Below are positions 43,132-52,665 of a stretch of DNA of 64,000 nucleotides, piece by piece (within the stretch, counting starts at the first letter, position 1; each line of letters begins with the position of its first letter). The stretch is from positions 3,241,501 to 3,305,500 of the forward strand of contig NZ_CP023344.1 of NCBI RefSeq assembly GCF_002310495.1, written 5' to 3'. The position numbers and the translations under genes are program-made. The notes beneath the pieces are model-generated. The model was not told the origin of the DNA. It saw only the letters and a program-made list of their open reading frames with translations, and did not search any database. The DNA comes from Nibricoccus aquaticus. Lineage in GTDB: Bacteria > Verrucomicrobiota > Verrucomicrobiia > Opitutales > Opitutaceae.

Positions 43132-43701
43132 TCAGCTGCCTGGTTTGCTTGCCGGGATTTTCGCGAGGGCTTCGGGGATTTGATCCGCCGGGTAAGTCGG
43201 AAAACTAAGTTCGAGCAGCGAGATCGCGGGGACATCGAAGCGTGCAACGCCGGCGCTGCGATCGACGAGCATCGCGACTGCGACAGGCGTGCCGCCCGCT
43301 TTGCGGACGATGTCGAGACACTCCACCACGCGGCCGCCGCGTGTGACGACGTCTTCGACGATGAGGACTTTTTCTCCCGGTTGCAGAGTGAAGCCGCGGC
43401 GCATCACGAGGACGTTATTTTCCTTTTCGGCGAAGATGTAGCGCGAGCCGGTCTGGCGGGCGACTTCCTGGCCGAGCACGAGGCCGCCCATCGCGGGAGC
43501 CAGCACGGTCGTGAACTTCAGGTCCGCGAGTTTGCCGATCAGCAGCTCGGATAGGCGTGTGACGGCAGCCATGTCCTGACAGACCTGGGCGCATTGAAAA
43601 AAGTGGCCGCTATGCAGTCCGGAACGGAGCACGAAGTGCCCTTCGAGGAGGGCGCGTGTGCGTTTGAAGATGTCGAGGACTTCCTGTTGCTGCTGATCCA
43701 T
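43132..43701 (-). CDS. pyrE: Orotate phosphoribosyltransferase
   Basis: From ATG at 43701 this is 189 residues. It joins orotate to PRPP to give OMP in pyrimidine synthesis. Features are FVLRSGLHSGHFFQCAQVCQ at the start, the GGLVLGQEVARQ substrate region, RRGFTLQPGEKVLIVEDVVT and the PRPP-binding acidic pair. A longer frame starting at 43845 overlaps the neighbouring gene's promoter and has no family match, so the internal Met is preferred. Confidence 0.93.
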   Translation of the reverse strand: MDQQQQEVLDIFKRTRALLEGHFVLRSGLHSGHFFQCAQVCQDMAAVTRLSELLIGKLADLKFTTVLAPAMGGLVLGQEVARQTGSRYIFAEKENNVLVMRRGFTLQPGEKVLIVEDVVTRGGRVVECLDIVRKAGGTPVAVAMLVDRSAGVARFDVPAISLLELSFPTYPADQIPEALAKIPASKPGS

Positions 43702-43779
43702 GCGCCCGACGGTGGGAGGGCGCGGGAAAAAAACAAAAACTTTTTTGCTACTGCTGCGCGTGGCCGCCAAGGTGACCGC

Positions 43780-44631
43780 GTGGTCATCGAGTACGCACCT
43801 TTGGAAGACGAGCTGGGCGATGTGCTGGAAAAAGCCATGCGCCACTGCGGCGTTTCCGAGCAGGCGCTGGCGGAGCGCGCGGGTGTGCCATTGGAAAAAA
43901 TCCGCGACGCTATCGACTACCGCTACGATTTTTCTCCCGAAGAGCTGCGTCAGCTGGCGAAGGCGCTCGCGTTAAATGAAGTCGGCCTGCTCGCGCTCGC
44001 GCAGCGCACGTACCCGCTGCCGGAGATTTCCGGACTGCCGTTTTGCGTGCATCCGCTGCGGATGTCGCACGGCATCGGCGTGGCCAACGCGTATATCATC
44101 GCCGAGTGCGGCAGTGGACACGGTCTGCTTTTCGACACTGGTCCCGACCACGCGCAGCTGCGCCGCTTCTGGCCGAAGGCGATTCAGTCGGTGGACGCGG
44201 TGTTCGTGACGCACGCCGAGACGGAGCACACGGGAGGGCTGGAGGTCTTGCGTAACGAGCACCCGCGCGTGCCGGTTTTCGGGCCCGCGTCGGTCGGCAA
44301 ACGTTTGCCCGGGCTCACGGCTCCGGCGGATGACGCATGCCTCGCGTTTGGAGATTTCGAAGTGCGCGTGTTGCGCACGCCAGGTCATGCGGAGGCGCAT
44401 AATTGTTATCTCATCCGCGTGCCGAAGCTGGCGCAGGCACCGTCGCTGTTGATCTCGGGCGATTTGATTTTCGCGGGCTCGGTGGGCGGGGCGTTTTATT
44501 GCCAGCGGCGGTTGGTGGAGAATTTCCGCCGCCTGATGTCGGAGCTGCCCGAGAACACCGTGATCGCCCCTGGCCACGGGCCGCTCACCACCATAAAAAA
44601 CGAACGACGTTTCAACCCGTTCGCTCCGTGA
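43780..44631 (+). CDS. HTH-metallo-beta-lactamase fold protein with altered metal site
   Basis: From GTG at 43780 (AAGGTG 6 bases upstream) this is 283 residues. The N-terminus (about 15-75, VSEQALAERAGVPLEKIRDA) resembles an XRE-type helix-turn-helix. The rest is an MBL-fold hydrolase. Where the family has HxHxDH this protein reads THAETEHTGG (His145, Glu147, Glu149, His150); the other ligands are present (His203, Asp228, His266). Loss of the second His and of the Asp suggests altered metal use or loss of activity. It runs divergently from pyrE, 78 bp away; no substrate can be named. Confidence 0.75.
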   Translation: MVIEYAPLEDELGDVLEKAMRHCGVSEQALAERAGVPLEKIRDAIDYRYDFSPEELRQLAKALALNEVGLLALAQRTYPLPEISGLPFCVHPLRMSHGIGVANAYIIAECGSGHGLLFDTGPDHAQLRRFWPKAIQSVDAVFVTHAETEHTGGLEVLRNEHPRVPVFGPASVGKRLPGLTAPADDACLAFGDFEVRVLRTPGHAEAHNCYLIRVPKLAQAPSLLISGDLIFAGSVGGAFYCQRRLVENFRRLMSELPENTVIAPGHGPLTTIKNERRFNPFAP

Positions 44632-44803
44632 CTTTTCGTGGCCGTACTCGCCGGCTGGCTGCGATGGACCGCAAGGCGTGAGCGAAGGCATCGCTTTCGC
44701 ACTTGTGGTTGATCGGATCTGTCGCTGCCGTCTGCGCCCCATTCCCGTACGTTGCAGGTGAGGTTGCTCGCTGGTGCACGCGGCGATTGCGGGCTGCACG
44801 ACC

Positions 44804-46081
44804 ATGAGCGATTTCATCTACGGCATCGATTTCGGCACCAGTAATTCGTCCATCGCGATCTGGGACGTGAAGAAGCGCGAGCTCGTGCGGGATACTCGCA
44901 TTGCTCGGGTGGAGTCGTCGTTCATGTACTTTCCGTACTCGGCGCGCGCGGAGCCTCCGGTGATCGGCGATGAAGCGAAGCGGCGGTATGTTTCGGACAA
45001 CATGCGCGGGCGTTTTTTTCAGGCGATCAAGACGATCCTGCCCAACGCGACTTTCACGGAGACGGTGTTCAATAATCACTCCTACACGATCGAAGAGCTG
45101 ATTGCGTTTCCGCTGCACCAGATGAAGCAGCGGGCCGATGACGTGACCGGTCAGGATGTGAAACGCGTGGTGATGGGGCGGCCCGCGGTGTTTTCCACCG
45201 ATCCGGCCGAGGATGCCCTGGCCGAACAACGACTGCATCGCGCCGCAAAGGCGGCGGGCTTCACGGAGATCCATTTCCAGTATGAGCCGATCGCGGCGGC
45301 CTTTGCCTACGAATCGCGTATTCAAAAACCTGAGCGCGTGCTGGTCGGCGATTTTGGCGGAGGCACGTCGGATTTTTGCGTCGTGCAGCTCGACCCGCAC
45401 CGGCAGGGATTGACGGATCGCATGAGCGACATCCTGGCGACGGGCGGCCTGCCGACGGCGGGCAACAAATACGACGGAGCGACGATGTGGCATAAACTGA
45501 CGCCTCTTTTTGGACGCGACGCCACGTACGAAAGCTGGGGAAAGCGTATCGAAGTTCCAAATGCCCTCCACCGCCGGATCTGCCAGTGGGACCAGATCGT
45601 CTTTCTGAACAACGCGCAGAATCTGGATCTGCTGTGGCGGCTGTCGCACTCGTCGGATGCCCCTGAGGCGTTCGAGCGCTTCATCGCGCTGGTGAAGGAG
45701 AATCAGGGTTTCGCACTTTTCCAGGTGATCGAAGCGGCGAAGATAGCGCTCGCATCGAAGATCGTCGCGCCACTCCAGTTCAACCATCCCCGCATCTTGA
45801 TCGACGAGCGCATGACGCTCAGTGAGTTCAATCGCATCTCAGCCGATATCACGGCGGGCATAGTTGGTTATCTGGACAAATTTCTCGCAGACGCTCGCAT
45901 CGAGCGCGGCAGCATCGAGACGGTCTTTTTAACAGGAGGCACTTCGCTGATTCGTAGTTTACGCGCAGAGTTCAAGCAGCGCTTCGGGGCAGAAAAAATC
46001 CGCGATGGCGAGGAGTTCACCAGTGTGGGCGACGGCCTGGCGTTGAGCGCTCCGTTGTTTTTCCCGGAACTGCATCGGTGA
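44804..46081 (+). CDS. Short Hsp70-family protein (YegD-like)
   Basis: From ATG at 44804 this is 425 residues. It has the actin-like ATPase of Hsp70: phosphate 1 YGIDFGTSNSSIAIWD, phosphate 2 VGDFGGGTSDFCVV and adenosine VFLTGGTSLIRSL. The substrate-binding domain and lid of DnaK are absent, which is typical of YegD-type proteins. It may act in protein quality control, but no DnaJ or GrpE gene is near. It is divergent in spacing from the upstream MBL gene by about 170 bp. Confidence 0.85.
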   Translation: MSDFIYGIDFGTSNSSIAIWDVKKRELVRDTRIARVESSFMYFPYSARAEPPVIGDEAKRRYVSDNMRGRFFQAIKTILPNATFTETVFNNHSYTIEELIAFPLHQMKQRADDVTGQDVKRVVMGRPAVFSTDPAEDALAEQRLHRAAKAAGFTEIHFQYEPIAAAFAYESRIQKPERVLVGDFGGGTSDFCVVQLDPHRQGLTDRMSDILATGGLPTAGNKYDGATMWHKLTPLFGRDATYESWGKRIEVPNALHRRICQWDQIVFLNNAQNLDLLWRLSHSSDAPEAFERFIALVKENQGFALFQVIEAAKIALASKIVAPLQFNHPRILIDERMTLSEFNRISADITAGIVGYLDKFLADARIERGSIETVFLTGGTSLIRSLRAEFKQRFGAEKIRDGEEFTSVGDGLALSAPLFFPELHR

Positions 46082-46175
46082 CCATGGAAATAGACTGACT
46101 AGAGGAGTGCTGCTAGGGCCTGCGAGCTGGGAAATCGGAAGCCGGCCAGCGGCCGGCGCTCCCGGGGGCGGGCGC

Positions 46176-46526
46176 TCAGTTGTTTCCGTAGAGGAAGCCG
46201 GCACCCTTGCCGCCACTGGCACCGACGAGTTCTTCTTCATTTTCGGCGACGGCTTCTTCTTCTGGGATTTCCTCGAGCGGGGCGAAGCGTTCGGAGGTGA
46301 AGCCGAGCTCTTGTTTACCGGCGTGGAAAGGGTCGGGCGGGTTGGTGAGTTCGACGAGGAGGAGGCCGACGGTGGCGGAGTCGCCGCCTTTGACGACTTT
46401 CTCGCGGCCGAGAAAGACCTCGCGGATCGTGTACGTGACGCCCTTGACCGGGAGCTGCTTGTAGATCGCGCGGATGAATTCGTTGAAGGTGTCGTTGATG
46501 CAGACGACGCGTTGGCCTTTGACCAT
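46176..46526 (-). CDS. Conserved-looking hypothetical protein
   Basis: This 116-residue protein of unrecognised family begins QRVVCINDTFNEFIRAIY and contains KGVTYTIREVFLGREKVV and VGLLLVELTNPPDP, then ELGFTSERFAPLEEI. The pattern of short strands suggests a small beta-barrel. The C-terminus is acidic. It is not obviously part of an operon: xylA is 160 bp away on the same strand and the 3' end faces the Hsp70-like gene. Repeated hairpins lie on both sides. Confidence 0.6.
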   Translation of the reverse strand: MVKGQRVVCINDTFNEFIRAIYKQLPVKGVTYTIREVFLGREKVVKGGDSATVGLLLVELTNPPDPFHAGKQELGFTSERFAPLEEIPEEEAVAENEEELVGASGGKGAGFLYGNN

Positions 46527-46610
46527 GATGGTGTGGAATGAAACGCGGATGGGCGCGGGGGCAACCTAGGAAAAGTGAAGGGCGAAGAGTGAAGAGTGAA
46601 AAGGGGGCAC

Positions 46611-46640
46611 GTAAAAGGCGCGTCGGTGAGGACGCGCCTT
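46611..46640 (-). terminator. Terminator after xylA
   Basis: A perfect 10-bp stem AAGGCGCGTC/GACGCGCCTT (46615-46624 and 46631-46640) with a 6-nt loop is followed on the minus strand by TTTTAC. It lies 48 bp past the xylA stop. Confidence 0.78.
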
Positions 46641-46688
46641 GGATTTCAAATACTCGCAATGCCGACGGGGATGTCGGTGCTCCCAGGG

Positions 46689-48029
46689 TTAGACGCCGTT
46701 GGCGACGTACTGGGCGAAGAGGTTTTCGAGGTACTCTTGTTTGCCGCTCTTGGGCGTGGGCTCGCCGAGCTTCGTGAGGACGAGTTTTTCGAGCTCTTTG
46801 AAACCGACTTTGCCCTTCTCGATGTCTTTGCCGTAGCCGGTGTCGAAGGAGCTGTAGCGGTCGTCGACGAACTTCTGGAGTTTGCCTTCGGCGATGATTT
46901 TGCGGGCGAGTTTGAAGGCGAGGGCGTAGGCGTCCATGCCGCCGATGTGGGCGTGGAAGAGGTCGTCGAGGTCGATGGACGGACGACGGAGTTTCGCATC
47001 GAAGTTGAAGCCGCCGGAGCCGAGGCCGCCGGCGTTGAGGATCGGGATCATGGCGAGGGTGAGCTCGCGGGCGTCGGTGTTGAACTGGTCGGTGTCCCAG
47101 CCGAGGAGCGGGTCGCCGGTGTTGGCGTCGATCGAGCCCAACATGCCGGCGGCGGCGGCGACCTCGATCTCGTGCTGGAACGAGTGGCCGGCGAGCGTGG
47201 CGTGGTTGGTCTCGATGTTGAATTTGAAGTGCTTGGCGAGGCCGTACGTCTTGAGGAAACCGATACAGGTGGCGCAGTCGAAATCGTACTGGTGCTTGGT
47301 CGGCTCCTTTGGCTTGGGCTCGATGAGGAACTGGCCTTTGAAGCCGATCTCTTTCGCGTAATCGACTGCCATGCCTAGGAAGCGCGCGAGGTGGTCTTGT
47401 TCGCGTTTGAGGTTGGTGTTGAGGAGTGTCTCGTAGCCTTCGCGGCCGCCCCAGAAGACGTAATTTTCGCCGCCGAGTTCGAGGGTGGCTTCCATGGCTT
47501 TCTTCACCTGAGCGGCGGCGTAGGCGAAGACGTGGGCGTCAGGATTGGTGGAGGCGCCGGCGAGGAAGCGCGGGTTGCTGAAGAGGTTGGCGGTGCCCCA
47601 GAGGAGTTTCACGCCGGTGGCTTTTTGGAGGTCTTTGGCGTGGGCGACGATGGCGTCGAGGTACTTGTTGGACTCGGCGAGCGTCTTGCCCTCGGGGGCG
47701 ATGTCGCGGTCGTGGAAGCACCAGAAGGGCGCGCGGATTTTTTGGAAGAACTCGAAGGCGGCGTCCATGCGTACCTTGGCGACGGATACGGGATCTTTGC
47801 CGGATTCCCAGGGGCGGACAATGGTGCCGGGGCCGAACGGGTCGGCGCCGGTGCCGCGGAAGGCGTGCCAGTAGGCGATGCCGAAGCGGAGGTGCTCGGA
47901 CATGGTTTTGCCGTCGATCACCTCGTCGGGGTTATAGTGCTTGAACGACAGGGCGTTTTCGCTGCGGGGGCCTTCGTAGGCGATCGTGTCGATGCCGGAG
48001 AAGTGGGATTTGGATTTCGATTTTTTCAT
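46689..48029 (-). CDS. xylA: Xylose isomerase
   Basis: From ATG at 48029 this is 446 residues. It interconverts D-xylose and D-xylulose (and glucose and fructose) with two divalent metals. Visible are [15 protein letters not shown], the catalytic His in [28 protein letters not shown], and the metal-binding [19 protein letters not shown]. The upstream frame from 48149 is Ser/Pro-rich and not part of the enzyme. A LacI regulator gene ends 92 bp upstream and likely governs it. No xylulokinase or transporter is in the window. Confidence 0.95.
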   Translation of the reverse strand: MKKSKSKSHFSGIDTIAYEGPRSENALSFKHYNPDEVIDGKTMSEHLRFGIAYWHAFRGTGADPFGPGTIVRPWESGKDPVSVAKVRMDAAFEFFQKIRAPFWCFHDRDIAPEGKTLAESNKYLDAIVAHAKDLQKATGVKLLWGTANLFSNPRFLAGASTNPDAHVFAYAAAQVKKAMEATLELGGENYVFWGGREGYETLLNTNLKREQDHLARFLGMAVDYAKEIGFKGQFLIEPKPKEPTKHQYDFDCATCIGFLKTYGLAKHFKFNIETNHATLAGHSFQHEIEVAAAAGMLGSIDANTGDPLLGWDTDQFNTDARELTLAMIPILNAGGLGSGGFNFDAKLRRPSIDLDDLFHAHIGGMDAYALAFKLARKIIAEGKLQKFVDDRYSSFDTGYGKDIEKGKVGFKELEKLVLTKLGEPTPKSGKQEYLENLFAQYVANGV

Positions 48030-48120
48030 GGGAGGAAAGAGGAGTGAGGGAGAAGAAGAGGGGAGAGGATAGAGAGTGGAATGTAGGGGGGAAGAAGGCG
48101 GAGAGCGGGGGATGAGGGCG

Positions 48121-49170
48121 TCAGGCGGGCGGGGCGGCGAGGGTGGCACCGGGGATGACGGTGGTTTCGACGAGGATTTTGCGGAGGAGGGAACGGGGTT
48201 GAAGGAGGCGGCTCACGAGGCGGGCGACGGTGGATGCTCCGAGTTCTTCGTTGGGGACGCGGAGCGTGGCGAGGGCGGGGAGGCCAGGGGGTGGCTCGTT
48301 GCCGTCGAACCCGGTGATGGAGCAATCTTGCGGGACGCGGAGGCCGCGGGTGCGGAGGTCGGCGATGAGCTGGTAGGCCTGGTGATCGGCGGCGCAGACC
48401 CAGGCGGTGACTTTGTCGCGGCGGGTGGCGGTGGCGACGGCGTCGGCAAGGGCATCGGTCGTCGTGTAGCGCGGCTGGGAGGCGTGGAGGTTGAACGTCC
48501 AGCGAGGGTCGAGAGGGAGGCCGTGTTGGAAGAGAGCTTCGGCGTAGGCGGCGAAGCGGCGCGAGGCCCAGAGGCCGCCGGTGGGATAGGCCCAGGATAC
48601 GAAGCCGATGCGTTTGTGGCCGAGGGCGGTCAGGCGGGAGACGAGGTCACGAATGCCGCCGTGGTCCGTGTCGATGACGTCGAGCGGGGTGTCGTGGTAT
48701 TCGTTGAGGACGGAGACGACGGTGAGCTTGCGGGCGATCATCTTCACGACGTCGTGAGGAAACGGGTACACGAGGATGGCGCCGCGCCAGCCGGATTTGC
48801 GGATTTGGAGGAAGAGCTGGCGGCGACCGGTGTCGTTGTTGAGCTCAGCGGGATCGAGGGAGAGGACGTCGATCGCGAGGTGTTCGATGGCGGCGCGGTG
48901 GCGGATGCCTTGGAGGATCTGCGGGAAAGTGGCGCGGTCGGCGGCGACGAGGGGGGCGCCGATGAGGACGCCGACGGTGAGGGGCGTGGCGGCGCGGGGG
49001 CGGCGGATCGAGCGGGTGGGCGAGCGGTGGTAGCCGGACGCGGCGGCGGCGGCCAGGACGCGTTCGCGGGTGTCGGCGTTGATGGCGGGGTGATTGGAGA
49101 GGCTGCGCGAGACCGTGGTGCGGGACACTTTTAGCTGTCGGGCGAGGGCTTGCTGGTTGACGGAGCGCAT
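48121..49170 (-). CDS. LacI-family transcriptional regulator
   Basis: This 349-residue protein has a LacI HTH (about 3-55, [20 protein letters not shown] and [14 protein letters not shown]). A sugar-binding-type effector domain (about 65-340) follows, for example [11 protein letters not shown] and [20 protein letters not shown]. It is directly upstream of xylA on the same strand and is the natural candidate for a xylose-responsive repressor. Its own regulatory region, 49171-49655, holds two perfect palindromes. Confidence 0.9.
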   Translation of the reverse strand: MRSVNQQALARQLKVSRTTVSRSLSNHPAINADTRERVLAAAAASGYHRSPTRSIRRPRAATPLTVGVLIGAPLVAADRATFPQILQGIRHRAAIEHLAIDVLSLDPAELNNDTGRRQLFLQIRKSGWRGAILVYPFPHDVVKMIARKLTVVSVLNEYHDTPLDVIDTDHGGIRDLVSRLTALGHKRIGFVSWAYPTGGLWASRRFAAYAEALFQHGLPLDPRWTFNLHASQPRYTTTDALADAVATATRRDKVTAWVCAADHQAYQLIADLRTRGLRVPQDCSITGFDGNEPPPGLPALATLRVPNEELGASTVARLVSRLLQPRSLLRKILVETTVIPGATLAAPPA

Positions 49171-49400
49171 CGGAGGCGGAGCGGCGGAGTCGGGCGGGAA
49201 ATGAAGCGCTCAGGGGAGTGCGTGGCGGGGCGGAGCGGCAAGCATGAAGTTATGCACATGTTGCGTGATTGTGAGGCGCTATTGGCTATTTTTAGCTATG
49301 GGAAGTGGGTGATCGGTGGCTATGCACCTATTTGTGGATTTTGGGGGCTGAAGAAGGGGCGACTTGAGGAAGCGGGGAGGGTGAGGTTGGCAGAGCGAAA

Positions 49401-49426
49401 CGGACGACACGGAGGTCGTCCCTCCA
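49401..49426. repeat. REP-like hairpin, copy 1
   Basis: A 26-bp sequence beginning CGGACGACACGGAGG is repeated exactly at 63057-63082. Its core, GGACGAC-ACGGAG-GTCGTCC, is a 7-bp perfect stem with a 6-nt loop. Two exact copies 13.6 kb apart, both intergenic, point to a dispersed repeat family. Confidence 0.7.
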
Positions 49427-49460
49427 CCGGAAAACAGAAGAAGGCCGCGCGCGGAGTGGG

Positions 49461-49487
49461 AAAGTGTCACGTAATACGTGACACTTT
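49461..49487. repeat. 27-bp perfect palindrome, copy 1
   Basis: AAAGTGTCACGT and ACGTGACACTTT flank a 3-bp centre (AAT). A second copy lies 70 bp further, at 49531-49555. It could be an operator half of a pair or a hairpin repeat. Confidence 0.75.
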
Positions 49488-49530
49488 TGGGGCGGGAGAG
49501 AGTGGGGATTCGCAAGGAAAGGTGGGAGGG

Positions 49531-49555
49531 AAGTGTCACGTAATACGTGACACTT
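49531..49555. repeat. 25-bp perfect palindrome, copy 2
   Basis: AAGTGTCACGT and ACGTGACACTT flank AAT, the same core as 49461-49487. The two centres are about 69 bp apart. Confidence 0.75.
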
Positions 49556-49655
49556 TTTCTGTGGCTTTTGGGTGGCGGGCGTGGGGGGCGCAAAAGGGTT
49601 TGTTGACCGGGACGGTGGGTCTGATTTTGCGGACTGTTCCTAACACTCATTTTTC

Positions 49656-51038
49656 ATGGAAAATCCCGCTGCTCCCGTTCCGAACCCGAAAATCGCCGAA
49701 GCCCTCGCATTTTTGCAGGCGGCGGAACAGTCGGCGGCGACGGGCGATCCGTCGCGGGCGGCGTGGACGGTGCAGCAGTTCGACGAGGGGCTGAGCCGGT
49801 TGCAGCCGTTCATCAAGGACGGGGGCGATCCATTGCGTTGGTTTTCGCTGGGGTTACTGGGGCGGGCGAATGTGCTGCGCTCGCGCGGTGAGGCGGGGCT
49901 GGCGGAGGCGTTGAAGAGTTACGACGGGGCGGTGAAGGTTTTGACGGCGGCATCGGCGACCGGGCCTTCGGAGGAATTCCGTCGGGACGATCTGGGAAAT
50001 GTGTGGATCAACCGCGGGCTAGCGTTGCTGGCGGCGGGGGCCCCGGAGCAGCTGGCGGAGGCGGTGAAAAATTTTGATGCGTGCATCGAGCTGCGCACGG
50101 GTTTGTCGGAGGGACCGAATCACCAGTTTCGTTTTGGGCTGGCAGCGGGGTGGATGAATCGGGCGGATGCGCTGACGCGGCTGGGTTCGCCGGAGAATCT
50201 GGCGGAGGCGCTGCGGAGTTATGATGCGGCGCTGCCGGTGATGCAGGCGCTGCCGATCAATGAGAATGACTGGTTCAGGCACCGTCTCGCGGTGGCCTGG
50301 ATGAATCGCGGCATCACGGCGCAGGCGATCGGTGGAGCGGAGAGCGTGGCGGAGGCGCTCAAGGGTTTTGATCGCGCGATCGAGCTGCTCGCTGGTCATC
50401 GCGTGCTGGAGCGACCGGAGGGGAAGCATTTGCTGGCGTGCGTGTGGTTGAATCGTGCAGGGCTTTTACTGGCTACTTCGCCGGAAAAAATGACTGAGGC
50501 GCGCGAGGCGGCGCTTGCGGCGAAAGAGACGATCGCGGGCATGGAGGAGCAGCAGCCGGGGATGGCGGATGTGGCGTTGAAGGCGCGTCACGCGATCTGC
50601 CGGGCGGCGGCGGCGCGTCTGGCCGAGGCGAAACCGGGCGACGATGTGAAGGAACTGATCGGTGAAGCGACGGATGCGGTGGACGAAGGGCTGGCGTTGT
50701 CGCGACTTTGGGAGGAGCGCGGGCTGGCGGCGTTCAAGCCGATGGAGGCGGAGCTGTTTCGTTTCGGGACGGAGATTTATTCGAAGCACCAGCCGCATTT
50801 TCTGGCGGAGTTTGTGTTGGAGAATCTCGATCCGGAGCGTTCGGCGGTGGCGAAGAAGGCGAGCGCGCCGATGATGCAGGCGGGCGTGGAGGCGGTGGCG
50901 AAGACGTTGCAGGGTTTGCAGGCGCGCGGGTTTGGCGAGCTGGGCAAACCGGGGATGGAGCGGCTCATCGAGGCCCTGGGCGATCTGCGTGCGGCGGATG
51001 AGCGGCTGCGGGCCGTGCGGATGCGCGTGCGGGCGTAG
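49656..51038 (+). CDS. TPR-like repeat protein
   Basis: This 460-residue protein is built from repeated helix pairs of about 45-50 residues: WINRGLALLAAGAPEQLAEA, GWMNRADALTRLGSPENLAE and AWMNRGITAQAIGGAESVAE occur at regular spacing (about 115-250). There is no signal peptide or membrane segment, so it is probably cytoplasmic. It probably acts as a scaffold; I see no catalytic motif. It is divergent from the LacI gene and stands alone. Confidence 0.75.
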   Translation: MENPAAPVPNPKIAEALAFLQAAEQSAATGDPSRAAWTVQQFDEGLSRLQPFIKDGGDPLRWFSLGLLGRANVLRSRGEAGLAEALKSYDGAVKVLTAASATGPSEEFRRDDLGNVWINRGLALLAAGAPEQLAEAVKNFDACIELRTGLSEGPNHQFRFGLAAGWMNRADALTRLGSPENLAEALRSYDAALPVMQALPINENDWFRHRLAVAWMNRGITAQAIGGAESVAEALKGFDRAIELLAGHRVLERPEGKHLLACVWLNRAGLLLATSPEKMTEAREAALAAKETIAGMEEQQPGMADVALKARHAICRAAAARLAEAKPGDDVKELIGEATDAVDEGLALSRLWEERGLAAFKPMEAELFRFGTEIYSKHQPHFLAEFVLENLDPERSAVAKKASAPMMQAGVEAVAKTLQGLQARGFGELGKPGMERLIEALGDLRAADERLRAVRMRVRA

Positions 51039-51268
51039 CGTGAGCGCGGTGGCGTATCGGCGTCTTTGTTGAGTCGCAAAGACGCGAAGGCGCTAAGGTC
51101 GGAGCGAAGCAGGCTTGGCCACAGAAGGCGCAGAAGACGCAAAAGGGCGGCTGGTTTTTGGCGTCAGTGCGTGGTGGCGAAATACGCAGTGAAGGTCGCG
51201 GCGTGAAGCCGCTCTTACAGTGGTGATGCAGAAGCGGGGTGAGGGCACCCCGCCTACATCGGGTAGGA
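51039..51268. repeat. Intergenic stretch with short dispersed-repeat remnants
   Basis: About 230 bp between the TPR gene and the PepSY gene hold no gene. They contain GTCGCAAAGACGCGAAGGC-type sequence at about 51074-51092 and a GGGGTG-AGGG-CACCCC hairpin at about 51236-51250, both of the kind scattered between genes in this phylum. Confidence 0.45.
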
Positions 51269-52546
51269 CTACTTGGCGGCGGTGCGGCGTTTGAAGAAGC
51301 GGCGGTAGGAGAGGGCGAAGCCGGTGTAGACGAGGAAGCAGCCGCCGAGGCAGGCGAGTCCGGCGATGAGCTGGCCGGGCCAGCCGAGAGCTTGTCCTGT
51401 GTGGAGGTACCGCGTCCACGAGCGGATCTGACGTGCGGTGCTGAGATCGGCATAACCTTCGCGTTTGAGGACTTCGCCGGTGAAGGGATTAAGCGTTAGC
51501 GTGGTGGTCGCGGTGCGCGGCAGGGAGTCGGACTCGCGGACGATGATCGTCACGGGTTGGGGCGCGGGGCGGGCGGGCGCAGCGGGGGGATTTTCGGTTG
51601 GGGCTGAGGCGGCGGGCGCGGATTGAGCGGGAGACGTGGCGGTTGTATTCGGGGCGCCAGCACGCTGGCCGCGTTGGGCGCCGCCGGTGCGGACGGTGAT
51701 TTGCTCCCAGCGGGGGAAATCTTTTTGGACAGAGGCGATGAGGGTGTCTTGCGGGAGCGGGCGGGCGTCGGGGGAGGGGCGGACGATTTCGAAGGCGGGG
51801 GTGGCGTTGGCGGGACCGCCGGGGCCGGCCTGGCCGGCGGCGGAGCGCAGGGGCGGTTCTTCTCCGGCGATTTTGTAGATGAGGTCGCCGCCCCAGCGGA
51901 AGGAGATGGGGACGGCGGTGAGGGTGAGGACGATGAGGATCGGAGCGGACCAGAAGCCGATGGCGTTGTGCCAGTTGAAATCGCGGGCGAGGCCGGAGGC
52001 TTTGAAGTTGAGGAAGGTGACGGCTTTGATGCCGCGCCAGGACCAGTTGCGGGGCATCCAGAGGTAGAGGCCGGTGACGGCGAGGGCGAAGAAGGCGATG
52101 TTGCAGATGCCGTTGATGAGTTTGCCCATCGGGCGTTGCTCGCCTTCGCGGCCGAGGAAGCGGTGCCAGTCGATCATGAGGTGCATGAAGTCGTGGACCT
52201 TGGTGGAGGCGGGTTGCTTGAATTCGCCGGTGTAAGGATTGGCGAATACGGCGCCGTCGCGGCCGGCGGTGAAGGTGACGACGGCGGCGGGGTCGTTGAG
52301 GAGGGTGAGGCCGGTGGCTCGGAAGTCTGGCTGGGTTTCGCGGAGTTTGCGCTGGAGGTCGGCGATGGAGAGGCGGGTGGTGTCGGCGGGGACGGCGACT
52401 TTGCGGGCGTCGCGTTCGGACCAGTCGGCGAGCTCGTGCTCGAAGGCGAGGATGGTGCCGGTGAAGCACATGATGCCGATGGACAGGCCCGAGATGAGGC
52501 CGGCGACGAGGTGGGACCAGAAGAGGATTTTGCGGAACGTTTTCAC
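51269..52546 (-). CDS. PepSY-associated membrane protein (PiuB-like)
   Basis: This 425-residue inner-membrane protein has a membrane helix at about 10-32 (LVAGLISGLSIGIMCFTGTI), later helices near 145-165, 195-215 and 395-415. Two periplasmic PepSY-type segments are present, the second interrupted by an Ala/Pro-rich insertion (about 275-330). Related proteins are found with siderophore receptors and may reduce ferric siderophores. It is the last gene of the iron cluster that begins at 55697. Confidence 0.83.
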   Translation of the reverse strand: MKTFRKILFWSHLVAGLISGLSIGIMCFTGTILAFEHELADWSERDARKVAVPADTTRLSIADLQRKLRETQPDFRATGLTLLNDPAAVVTFTAGRDGAVFANPYTGEFKQPASTKVHDFMHLMIDWHRFLGREGEQRPMGKLINGICNIAFFALAVTGLYLWMPRNWSWRGIKAVTFLNFKASGLARDFNWHNAIGFWSAPILIVLTLTAVPISFRWGGDLIYKIAGEEPPLRSAAGQAGPGGPANATPAFEIVRPSPDARPLPQDTLIASVQKDFPRWEQITVRTGGAQRGQRAGAPNTTATSPAQSAPAASAPTENPPAAPARPAPQPVTIIVRESDSLPRTATTTLTLNPFTGEVLKREGYADLSTARQIRSWTRYLHTGQALGWPGQLIAGLACLGGCFLVYTGFALSYRRFFKRRTAAK

Positions 52547-52665
52547 GGGAAAGTGGAGGCTAGAATGGAGGTGCGGTTTATTTCACCGCGGAGACACGGA
52601 GAGCGCGGAGAACGGAGGCGGAGGGAGAAAGATTGAGAGAACGAGGAAGGGGAAAGAGGCGGGGC

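Larger units (their letters stand above)
49171..49655. promoter_or_regulatory. Divergent region with two identical palindromes and a REP hairpin
   Basis: This 485-bp gene-free stretch lies between the lacI gene and a TPR gene. It holds a REP-type hairpin at 49401-49426 and two near-identical palindromes at 49461-49487 and 49531-49555. Promoters for both flanking genes must be here. No other gene is credible. Confidence 0.6.
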
